DNA from: Candidatus Altarchaeota archaeon | GTDB taxonomy: Archaea > Altiarchaeota > Altiarchaeia > IMC4 > SCGC-AAA252-I15 | Reading direction: 5' to 3' | Assembly (NCBI GenBank): GCA_018815265.1 | Contig: JAHIYG010000225.1 | Coordinates: forward strand, 1-12,991 | DNA: 12,991 bases | Shown here: piece by piece, positions 6,385-12,544 of the stretch | How the letters are laid out: each line of letters opens with the position of its first letter | Position numbering within the stretch: the stretch's first letter is position 1 | The notes under the pieces: model-generated | Told to the model about the DNA's origin: nothing | Databases searched by the model: none | What the model saw: the letters and a program-made list of their open reading frames with translations, nothing else | Program-made: the position numbers and the translations under genes

Positions 6385-7149
6385 TCAAATTCCCTTGTTT
6401 GATGCGGCAATGCTTATCCCGCTTCCTTCCTTCAACTCCATTGTTATGGGTTTGAGGGTGTGTTTCACACCTCTCATCTTCTCTATCTTGAGTGTCCTCA
6501 CGTCAAGGGAAGGGTTGGACTTCAGGCTTACTACTCCGTCGACGACGTAGTTGACGAAGTCGTATTTATTGCAGTCGTTTTCTGATTCCTCAGACAGTAT
6601 ATATGTTGTGGCGTTTGAATCCTTCAGCAACACCATTATCTTGGACACTGTCCTGCGCAGTTCATCCATATCCTTTTTCTCTGAGATGTCATAGAATGTC
6701 GTCGCGAAAGTCTGCAGCCCATCTATTACCACACGCTGTATGCTCTGCCCCCTAATGTCTAGGATTTTATCTTCGATGTATGCTATGGAGTCGACAACCT
6801 GCGGATCAGGTATCTCTACCTTCTCTCCCTCTATCAGCCGTGTGTTGCTTCGTGTCCTGCTGTGTGGGCTGAAGTCAAGCATAATCATCCTCTGGTCTTT
6901 GGCGAACTGTCTGATGTCTGGGAAGAACCTTGACCCGTACCTTAGTATCTGTTCCTTAGACTCTTCAAACGTCAGATATAGTGTTTTTTCACCTTCCCTA
7001 CATCCTGCTATCAGATACTGTAGTCCGAATGTGGTTTTTCCAGCGCCTGGTCCGCCACGTACAAGTATGTTTGAGCCCCTGTAGAGCCCGCCCTCCAGCA
7101 TGTTGTCTAACTGGCTAACTCCTGAGGTCAGTTTCTCTTCCATGTGCAT
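6385..7149 (-). CDS. KaiC/RAD55-family single-domain ATPase
   Basis: A 254-residue protein with one KaiC domain. It has TSGVSQLDNMLEGGL at residues 8-22 (the usual opening of this family), Walker A GGPGAGKTT at 32-40, the catalytic FEE at 61-63, Walker B RVVIDGLQTF at 139-148 and KMRGVKH at 224-230, matching the KMRGxxH element of KaiC and GvpD. Single-domain archaeal KaiC homologues are of largely unknown role, often proposed to act in signalling; nothing here shows a circadian function. The frame stays open upstream to 7323, but that part overlaps trpB2 and is Arg-rich and non-homologous. ATG 7149 has GAGGT nine bases upstream; ATG 7143 with AGGT is an equally good alternative. It starts 20 bases after the trpB2 stop. 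Confidence 0.88.
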   Translation of the reverse strand: MHMEEKLTSGVSQLDNMLEGGLYRGSNILVRGGPGAGKTTFGLQYLIAGCREGEKTLYLTFEESKEQILRYGSRFFPDIRQFAKDQRMIMLDFSPHSRTRSNTRLIEGEKVEIPDPQVVDSIAYIEDKILDIRGQSIQRVVIDGLQTFATTFYDISEKKDMDELRRTVSKIMVLLKDSNATTYILSEESENDCNKYDFVNYVVDGVVSLKSNPSLDVRTLKIEKMRGVKHTLKPITMELKEGSGISIAASNKGI

Positions 7150-7169
7150 ACCTATTGAACCTCTGCCTT

Positions 7170-8522
7170 TTAAACCTTTGGTAGTTTTGCAAGGCTTTGT
7201 TTCACGAGCTCTGCAGGGTATTCGAAATCCACAAGTTTGCCTCGCAGAAACTGGTCGTAGGCTCCAAGGTCGAAGTGTCCGTGGCCTGAGTTGTTGAATA
7301 CTATGACTTTCTCCTCCTTGCATTTCTTCGCCTCCTCTATAACTGCCTTTATTGCGTGGGCTGATTCGGGGGCGACAAGGAACCCTTCTGTTTCTGCGAA
7401 TAGTTTAGCGGCTTCGAATACCTCCTTTTGGTAGTACGCCTGCGCCTCGACTATCTTTTCATTGACTAAAAGACTCACTTGAGGCGACATGCCGTGGTAC
7501 CTGAGTCCTCCGGCGTGTATTGCCCCCGGTATGAAGTCATGGCCTAATGTGTACATCTTGACTGCTGGAGCCATCTTTGCGGTGTCGCCGAAGTCGTATG
7601 CGTATACTCCCTTCGTCAGTGTGGGGCAGGCCATGGGTTCGACTCCAATGGCTCTTAACTCCTTGTTATCCCCCTTCAGTTTGTCTTGTATGAATGGGAA
7701 GGCGAGTCCTGAAAAGTTTGAGCCTCCTCCTGTGCAACCGATGATTATGTCTGCTTTTTCTTCGCCTGCCTTTTTCAACTGAATCTTCGCCTCCTGCCCT
7801 ATGATCGTCTGGTGTAGGGCTACATGATTGAGGACGCTTCCCAGGCTGTAGTGGGTGTTTTCGTGTTTGATTGCGTCTTCAACAGCCTCAGATATTGCAA
7901 TACCTAGGCTTCCTGGGCAGTCAGGGTCTTTTTTGAGTATGGCTTTTCCAGCTTCAGTCAATTTGCTCGGGCTTGAGGTCACTTTGGCGCCCCAGGTCTC
8001 CATCATTATCCTCCTGTATGGTTTGCCTAGGTAGCTGCACGCAACCATGTATACCATGCATTCGATTTCAAATAGTTTGCATGCGAAGGCAAGTGATGAA
8101 CCCCATTGTCCGGCTCCTGTTTCTGTCGAGATTCTCTCTGTACCTTCTTTCATGTTGTAGTACGCCTGCGCTACGGCTGTGTTTGGTTTGTGGCTGCCAG
8201 GCGGTGATACGCCCTCCCACTTATAGTATATCCTAGCCTTTGTTTTCAATGCCTTCTCAAGCCTTTTGGCGCGGTATAGGGGGCTGGGCCTCCAGAGAGT
8301 CAGTATATTCCTTACTTCATCTGGGATATTTATGTATTTTTCCGTGCTCACCTCCTGTTTGATGATTTCCATCGGAAAAAGCGGGGTGAGGTCCTGCGGG
8401 CCCATGGGCTTGAGTGTGAGGGGATGCAGTGGCGGAGCCAGCGGCTTCGGCAAATCGGCGTTTATGTTGTACCACTTCTTCGGCATCTCGTTCTCGTCCA
8501 GGAAAATCTTTGTCTCATCCAT
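7170..8522 (-). CDS. trpB2: TrpB2-type tryptophan synthase beta-like enzyme
   Basis: A 450-residue PLP enzyme of the TrpB2 (TIGR01415-like) class, longer at the N-terminus than classical TrpB1. The opening (KKWYNINADLPKPLAPPLHP, residues 15-34) is characteristic of the class. PLP-binding Lys is K112 in GSHKPNTA. E134 in TETGAGQWG is the catalytic acid position. GGGSN at 265-269 binds the cofactor phosphate. The C-terminal NSGHGHFDL at 411-419 completes the site. TrpB2 joins indole with serine (or phosphoserine in some archaea) to form tryptophan and does not rely on TrpA in the standard way. No other trp gene is nearby, so a role in indole salvage is possible. ATG 8522 has a clear AGGTG at 8529-8533 with a 6-base spacer. 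It is the first gene of a minus-strand group. Confidence 0.95.
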   Translation of the reverse strand: MDETKIFLDENEMPKKWYNINADLPKPLAPPLHPLTLKPMGPQDLTPLFPMEIIKQEVSTEKYINIPDEVRNILTLWRPSPLYRAKRLEKALKTKARIYYKWEGVSPPGSHKPNTAVAQAYYNMKEGTERISTETGAGQWGSSLAFACKLFEIECMVYMVACSYLGKPYRRIMMETWGAKVTSSPSKLTEAGKAILKKDPDCPGSLGIAISEAVEDAIKHENTHYSLGSVLNHVALHQTIIGQEAKIQLKKAGEEKADIIIGCTGGGSNFSGLAFPFIQDKLKGDNKELRAIGVEPMACPTLTKGVYAYDFGDTAKMAPAVKMYTLGHDFIPGAIHAGGLRYHGMSPQVSLLVNEKIVEAQAYYQKEVFEAAKLFAETEGFLVAPESAHAIKAVIEEAKKCKEEKVIVFNNSGHGHFDLGAYDQFLRGKLVDFEYPAELVKQSLAKLPKV

Positions 8523-8561
8523 TTATCACACCTAAGTAATATCGAAAACCCATGCGAACCC

Positions 8562-8574
8562 ATAAATAAATAAT
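8562..8574 (-). promoter_or_regulatory. TATA-like box for trpB2, in the divergent gap
   Basis: The minus strand reads ATTATTTATTTAT about 40-52 bases before ATG 8522. A start of transcription near 8541 would leave a short leader containing the AGGTG Shine-Dalgarno. This differs from the leaderless layout elsewhere in the window. The same AT-rich tract may also serve the plus-strand membrane-protein genes. Confidence 0.4.
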
Positions 8575-8578
8575 ACTG

Positions 8579-8590
8579 TTTATTTTATAG
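8579..8590 (+). promoter_or_regulatory. TATA-like tract upstream of the small membrane-protein pair
   Basis: TTTATTTTATAG lies 31-42 bases before ATG 8621. The start codon is preceded by GGTG at 8612-8615 with a 5-base spacer. The exact box is uncertain because AT-rich sequence extends from 8561 to 8590. Confidence 0.3.
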
Positions 8591-8598
8591 TGTCGTTA

Positions 8599-8608
8599 CC
8601 AATATTGG
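8599..8608. promoter_or_regulatory. Perfect 10-base palindrome, possible operator
   Basis: CCAATATTGG lies between the TATA-like tract and the Shine-Dalgarno of the gene at 8621, where a repressor would block transcription. A 10-base palindrome can arise by chance, so this is only a candidate. Confidence 0.2.
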
Positions 8609-8620
8609 AATGGTGTTACT

Positions 8621-8911
8621 ATGTGGTTGATTATCTCATGTGTTGCGGCGATAATTGTTTCTGCGGTCTGGTCTTATGCCCCGAAAAAATACAAACTCGG
8701 GAATTTAGCCCTCATGTTGTGGGGCCTTACAATAATGGTTTTTGTAGATCATATTTTGGGTTATGAAGGCGGCCCGTTCATTGAAATGGAGTCAGACGGC
8801 TTGATACCTAATGGGACAGTATTGGGTGTTGCAATGCTTATTCCGGTATTTATTATCTGGGAAGTTCAGTTAGTACTATCCAAACTAAAGGATGACATTA
8901 GAAAGAGGTAA
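8621..8911 (+). CDS. Small three-helix membrane protein A (paralogue of the next gene)
   Basis: A 96-residue, very hydrophobic protein with three predicted membrane segments (about residues 3-18, 28-46 and 65-86) and a basic C-terminus. I do not recognise the family. The segment P21-x-K-Y24-x-x-G27-x6-W34-G35-x5-F41-V42-D43-H44-I45 matches the next protein without gaps. D43 and H44 fall inside or at the end of the second hydrophobic segment, so they may be functional, for example in ion or proton handling (inference). It begins at ATG 8621 with GGTG as Shine-Dalgarno and is followed by the paralogue after 6 bases. No known hydrogenase or transporter motif is seen. The gene is likely real given the Shine-Dalgarno, the promoter region and the paralogy. 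Confidence 0.75.
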   Translation: MWLIISCVAAIIVSAVWSYAPKKYKLGNLALMLWGLTIMVFVDHILGYEGGPFIEMESDGLIPNGTVLGVAMLIPVFIIWEVQLVLSKLKDDIRKR

Positions 8912-8917
8912 TTAAAG

Positions 8918-9253
8918 ATGGCTTGTTTTTCGGCGCCGCTCGCGGTCGGGATTATAACAACGGTTTGCAGAAAGAAGATACCTGCCAAATACCACATTGG
9001 CTGGTTCAACACCTTGGTATGGGGTGGCTCAGCAGGATTGTTTATCGAACACCTGATTAGCGGGGAGATAGTTGTGTATCCTCCATTTCTGTCTGCAATG
9101 GCCAATCCAGCAGACACGGCAGTGATGCTTGCAGAAATACTTCACATTGGTGTTCCAATGCTTTTAGCGTGCATTGGGGTATGGGCTGTGATGGTGTATG
9201 CAGCAAACTACTTGGAAGGCCAGGCTAAGGCAACTGTGAAAACCAGGGCTTAA
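8918..9253 (+). CDS. Small three-helix membrane protein B (paralogue of the previous gene)
   Basis: A 111-residue hydrophobic protein with three predicted membrane segments (about residues 3-17, 29-47 and 69-96) and a short basic tail. Family not recognised. It shares P22-x-K-Y25-x-x-G28-x6-W35-G36-x5-F42-I43-E44-H45-L46 with the preceding protein. The middle loop (GEIVVYPPFLSAMANPAD, residues 49-66) is probably extramembrane. A further His (H76) lies in the third hydrophobic segment. GAGGT before ATG 8918 overlaps the upstream stop codon and has an 8-base spacer, which supports translational coupling and a shared operon. It lies 87 bases before hypF, which appears to have its own promoter; read-through into hypF is possible. 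Confidence 0.8.
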   Translation: MACFSAPLAVGIITTVCRKKIPAKYHIGWFNTLVWGGSAGLFIEHLISGEIVVYPPFLSAMANPADTAVMLAEILHIGVPMLLACIGVWAVMVYAANYLEGQAKATVKTRA

Positions 9254-9258
9254 TGCAT

Positions 9259-9270
9259 GGTTATTTATCT
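9259..9270 (+). repeat. First copy of a 12-base direct repeat before hypF
   Basis: GGTTATTTATCT, matching GGATATTTATCT at 9307-9318 in 11 of 12 positions. Both contain a TATA-like core. The copies are 48 bases apart, in the gap between membrane gene B and hypF. Confidence 0.4.
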
Positions 9271-9279
9271 GAACTAGAG

Positions 9280-9292
9280 CCGAGAATATCGG
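9280..9292. promoter_or_regulatory. Imperfect palindrome between the two TATA-like repeats
   Basis: CCGAGAATATCGG has 4-base arms (CCGA/TCGG) around a 5-base centre. It lies about 20-30 bases upstream of the TATA-like box nearest hypF, a plausible activator or repressor position. Short arms make chance occurrence possible. Confidence 0.2.
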
Positions 9293-9306
9293 AGGCTTTA
9301 GCATCC

Positions 9307-9318
9307 GGATATTTATCT
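9307..9318 (+). promoter_or_regulatory. TATA-like box for hypF (second repeat copy)
   Basis: GGATATTTATCT, with the ATATTTAT core (9309-9316) centred about 28 bases before ATG 9341. No Shine-Dalgarno precedes the ATG, so the hypF transcript is probably leaderless from this box. Confidence 0.45.
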
Positions 9319-9340
9319 TTGCCTTCTTTTACATTATCTG

Positions 9341-11512
9341 ATGGTTTTCTACCGTTTTTTTGTCGAAGGCGTGGTACAGGGCGTTGGTTTTAGGCCGTAC
9401 ATCTACCGCCGAGCCAATGGTTTGGGTCTCCTTGGTTGTGTGAAAAACACCGGAGCCGGCGTTGAAATAATAGTCAACGACAAAGACTTCATGGAACGCC
9501 TGTCTGACCTGCCCCCTCTCGCGAAGATAACCGGCTACACAGTTGGAAAATACCGTCCAAAAAGGAAATACTCAGACTTCACAATACTCAAGAGCTCAAG
9601 GTCTGAGGGCGTCACCCAAATACCTCCTGATATCTTCACATGTAAAGAATGCATAGAAGACCTGAAGAATCCAAATGACCGGCGCCATAGCTACTACTTC
9701 ATAACCTGCACTAACTGCGGGCCAAGATTCACAATCATCGAGGATTACCCGTATGACCGCCCGCTCACGTCTATGAATGAATTCAAGATGTGCAAAAACT
9801 GCAGTGCGGAATACCTCAATCCATTGGATAGGCGCTATCACGCGCAGACGATTGCATGCAAGAAATGCGGGCCGAAACTTAAGCTTCTTGACCGGAGAAA
9901 AGACGTCACAGCAGAGACTGATGCGAAGACGATTGAAAAGGCGGTGGAGTTGATAATGTCTGGGGAGTTCGTTTCAATAAAGGGTGTCGGCGGCTTTCAC
10001 ATCTCTTGCATCGCAGAGGATGATGCAGTGTCTAAGGTGCGAAAATTTCTAGGTCGGCCGCATAAGCCGTTTGCCTTGATGGTGAAGGATGTTTGTATGG
10101 CGGAAAAACTTGTCCATGTCCCTGAAAAAGAGCGCCAACTTCTTGAGTCTCCACAACGCCCGATTGTCGTATTAAAGAAGAAAAAAAGTATGGGGTGTGT
10201 CTCAGAACTTGATAGCCTTGGCGTGATGCTGCCATATACTGCGTTGCATTACCTCCTGTTCGATTTTATAGCTGAGCCCTTGGTTATGACGTCCTGTAAT
10301 GTGCCTGGGGAACCTGTGGCAACCGATGAGACTCTTGGGAGGTATTTCCTGACTCATGAGAGAAGGATAGTGAACCGCTGCGACGACTCAGTACTCAAGG
10401 TTGTCGGCGGAAACGTATCATTTCTAAGGCGTTCAAGAGGTTACACTCCATCTCCCTTATCCCTTCCAATAGACTGCATCGATACAGTCTCAGTCGGGGC
10501 GGAAATAAACAGTGTCGTAGCTGCTGCGAAGGGGAGGGATTGTTTCCTCTCCCAGTATATCGGAGACACAACCAAGCTTGAGACGTCAAATTTCATGAGA
10601 CAGTCTGTGGAGAAACTAGTTAAATTAACAAGGGTTAAACCCGAAATCATAGCATGTGACATGCACCCCGGCTACAACTCTACATCCTATGCGAAAGAGC
10701 TGTCTGACGGATTCGATGCTGAACTTGTTCCTCTGCAGCATCATAGATGCCATGTCGCCTCTGTTGCAGCAGAGCACGGCTTAACAGACTACGTGGGTGT
10801 TGCAGTTGACGGGTTGGGATATGGCGATGATGGGACCATCTGGGGTGGCGAAGTCTTTGACGTTTCAGGAGGGATAAAATTCAAAAGGGTCGGCTCCCTA
10901 ATGCCTCAGCCGCAGCTTGGCGGGGATTCCGCAGCAATGCACCCGAAAAAAATGCTCTACGGCATACTATCCAATGTCCTCACTGCAAAGGAACTACATG
11001 GGATGTCGTTTTTCCCGAAAAAAGAGATGGTATTGTATGACCGTATGCTGGCTGAAGGCTTCAACACGCCGTTGACTTCGAGCGCAGGCCGCATATTGGA
11101 TGCTGCATCAGCATTGCTTGGCCTCTGCAGTGAGAGGACTTATGACGGGAGGCCTGCAATGCTTTTGGAAAGCAAGGCGACAAAGCCAATCTTGTTGGAG
11201 CCGGTTTATACAACTGAGGACGGAGTAAAACGCCTTGACACCTCTGAATTGTTCAGGTTCATGGTGGAGAATAGAGCATATGGGGTGGGGCAACTGGCTG
11301 CGACAGCGCAGATGTATCTGGCTCGGGGTCTTTATGGAATTGCATCATCTTATGGGAAGCCGGTTGTTTTGTCAGGTGGCGTCGCATATAATCAGATGAT
11401 AGCAAATTATATGGTTGAGAAGGGGGTTTTCGTAAATAGGGATATGCCCTCTGGCGACGGAGGCATATGTTTCGGCCAGACGTACCTTTCTAACCTAACA
11501 ATGCATTCCTAG
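9341..11512 (+). CDS. hypF: Carbamoyltransferase HypF ([NiFe]-hydrogenase maturation)
   Basis: A 723-residue, full-length HypF that turns carbamoyl phosphate into carbamoyl-adenylate and transfers the carbamoyl group to the C-terminal Cys of HypE, the first step towards the CN ligands of the Fe site. Domains in order: acylphosphatase (residues 1-90, with GVVQGVGFRP and N36); double zinc finger with Cys at 101, 104, 123, 126, 151, 154, 173 and 176, exactly C-x2-C-x18-C-x2-C-x24-C-x2-C-x18-C-x2-C; YrdC-like domain (about 195-375); Kae1-like domain (about 380-723) with QHHRCH at 466-471, DGLGYGDDGTIWGGE at 490-504, SSAGRILDAASALLG at 580-594, SGGVAYN at 678-684 and GDGGICFGQ at 705-713. All expected motifs are intact. 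Its last 23 bases overlap the end of hypB, encoded on the other strand. Confidence 0.97.
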   Translation: MVFYRFFVEGVVQGVGFRPYIYRRANGLGLLGCVKNTGAGVEIIVNDKDFMERLSDLPPLAKITGYTVGKYRPKRKYSDFTILKSSRSEGVTQIPPDIFTCKECIEDLKNPNDRRHSYYFITCTNCGPRFTIIEDYPYDRPLTSMNEFKMCKNCSAEYLNPLDRRYHAQTIACKKCGPKLKLLDRRKDVTAETDAKTIEKAVELIMSGEFVSIKGVGGFHISCIAEDDAVSKVRKFLGRPHKPFALMVKDVCMAEKLVHVPEKERQLLESPQRPIVVLKKKKSMGCVSELDSLGVMLPYTALHYLLFDFIAEPLVMTSCNVPGEPVATDETLGRYFLTHERRIVNRCDDSVLKVVGGNVSFLRRSRGYTPSPLSLPIDCIDTVSVGAEINSVVAAAKGRDCFLSQYIGDTTKLETSNFMRQSVEKLVKLTRVKPEIIACDMHPGYNSTSYAKELSDGFDAELVPLQHHRCHVASVAAEHGLTDYVGVAVDGLGYGDDGTIWGGEVFDVSGGIKFKRVGSLMPQPQLGGDSAAMHPKKMLYGILSNVLTAKELHGMSFFPKKEMVLYDRMLAEGFNTPLTSSAGRILDAASALLGLCSERTYDGRPAMLLESKATKPILLEPVYTTEDGVKRLDTSELFRFMVENRAYGVGQLAATAQMYLARGLYGIASSYGKPVVLSGGVAYNQMIANYMVEKGVFVNRDMPSGDGGICFGQTYLSNLTMHS

Positions 11513-12194
11513 TAGATATAATGTATTTTGCAGCAGATGCAAATGTTTTTCTGTCCTTGATACTCGTCTTAATTATTTGTGCCTTCTTGTTTACTCTTCT
11601 GATGTCTTTCACATATTGCCTTTCCCTGAATCCTACGGCTGCTCTCAAGTCGTATTTTGATATTGCTATGAGGTCTGCGTCCATGAACATTATGTCGTAT
11701 TTTCTCGGTTTGTCAGTGCCTTCCGCAGTAGATGACACCAGGGCGTTGATGTGCTGCCCCAAAGGTATGCCTGCTGGACATACTAGGTTTCCAACATTCT
11801 CTATCACCAAATACTTTTTCCCCCTTAGCTTAAGCTTTCTTACTGCGTCTGCCACCATGAATGCGTTGAGGTGGCATCCTCCATGGGTGTTTATCTGGTA
11901 CGCGAGTATCTTCTTTTTCTGGAGTCTTTTTTTGTCTATGTCTGACTCGAGATCCCCCTGAATGACTGCCATCTCAGACGGCTTGATATATGGTGTCAAA
12001 CCCTCTATGAACGCTGTTTTACCGCTGCCTGGAGAGCCCATCAGGTTTATGCAAAATATCTTCTCTCCAGTTAGAAACCTATTTGTTTTTTCTGCTGTTT
12101 CGTCGTTTTCCCTGTTTACTGACTCCTGCAGCCGTATTATTTCTTTTTCTTTTTGCTTTTTGTCCTGCATCCGCATGTCCCGCACATCCGACAT
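11490..12194 (-). CDS. hypB: Hydrogenase nickel-insertion GTPase HypB
   Basis: About 234 residues. HypB is a SIMIBI-class GTPase that, with HypA, delivers nickel to the hydrogenase large subunit. With this start the P-loop GSPGSGKT is at 53-60, GDLESDIDKKRL at 80-91, the metal-site C-H of GGCHLNAFMVADAV at 107-108, and IENVGNLVCPAG at 131-142 with the second metal Cys at 139. The guanine-specificity motif, normally NKxD, reads SKYD (179-182), and the C-terminal part is divergent. No N-terminal CxxCGC nickel motif or His-rich tail is seen. The N-terminus is long, Lys/Glu-rich and probably helical. The start is uncertain: GTG 12197, ATG 12194, 12176 or 12170 are all possible, and every choice overlaps the hypA frame by at least 92 bases. 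Last visible gene of the hypE-hypA-hypB operon. Confidence 0.93.
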   Translation of the reverse strand: MSDVRDMRMQDKKQKEKEIIRLQESVNRENDETAEKTNRFLTGEKIFCINLMGSPGSGKTAFIEGLTPYIKPSEMAVIQGDLESDIDKKRLQKKKILAYQINTHGGCHLNAFMVADAVRKLKLRGKKYLVIENVGNLVCPAGIPLGQHINALVSSTAEGTDKPRKYDIMFMDADLIAISKYDLRAAVGFRERQYVKDIRRVNKKAQIIKTSIKDRKTFASAAKYIISTRNALLG

Positions 12195-12534
12195 CACCCT
12201 TTACTTCCGTAATAACTATGTCTTTGCCTTTTAATATGTCCACCTTAGATGTCTCGCAATTTTTGCAAAAGGCTTCAAACGGGTCATTGGCTTTTTTCTT
12301 GGCTCCACATTTTAAACAAATAATTTCTGCAGGAATTACTTTGATGTGCAGTCTAGATTTTACAAGCAGCCTATGTTTCTTCTTGAGTATATTGTAATAC
12401 AGGAGTATCGGGGCTTTCTTGTATGTTGTGAGTGCGCCGACTTCAACAGACACAGCATCTATATGTCCCTCTCTTTCACCCCAAATATTGAGTGTTTTCT
12501 TCACTATTGCCTGGGTGACTGCGAGTTCATGCAT
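12079..12534 (-). CDS. hypA: Hydrogenase nickel chaperone HypA, with a long basic C-terminal tail
   Basis: HypA binds nickel and passes it with HypB to the hydrogenase precursor. The start must be ATG 12534, because the nickel ligands are the N-terminal Met1-His2-Glu3; an in-frame GTG at 12543 would bury them. The start has GGTGGG at 12539-12544, four bases upstream, immediately after the hypE stop. The zinc site is C73-x2-C76-x13-C90-x2-C93. The normal family fold would end soon after DIVITEV (residues 105-111), near 115 residues. Here the frame continues to 151 residues with a Lys/Arg-rich tail, plus an extra Cys and His at 117 and 120, all overlapping the beginning of hypB. The tail may be a true extension, the by-product of gene overlap, or the trace of a frameshift. 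Confidence 0.9.
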   Translation of the reverse strand: MHELAVTQAIVKKTLNIWGEREGHIDAVSVEVGALTTYKKAPILLYYNILKKKHRLLVKSRLHIKVIPAEIICLKCGAKKKANDPFEAFCKNCETSKVDILKGKDIVITEVKGDVGCAGHADAGQKAKRKRNNTAAGVSKQGKRRNSRKNK

Positions 12535-12538
12535 TTTT

Positions 12539-12544
12539 CCCACC
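12539..12544 (-). promoter_or_regulatory. Shine-Dalgarno that fixes the hypA start
   Basis: GGTGGG on the minus strand directly follows the hypE TAA (12545-12547) and precedes ATG 12534 by four bases. It selects the start that leaves Met1-His2 at the N-terminus, as nickel binding requires. Confidence 0.6.

Noticed and set aside
7150..7323. N-terminal extension of the KaiC-like frame to 7323
   Set aside because: It overlaps the trpB2 3' end, is Arg-rich and non-homologous. The ATGs at 7149 or 7143 have Shine-Dalgarno sequences and give the normal family start.
12130..12165. Canonical -1 slippery heptamer for a HypA-HypB fusion
   Set aside because: The A-runs are not in the X-XXY-YYZ register of the hypA frame, so a standard -1 programmed frameshift is not directly supported. 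I keep only the overlap itself as a finding.
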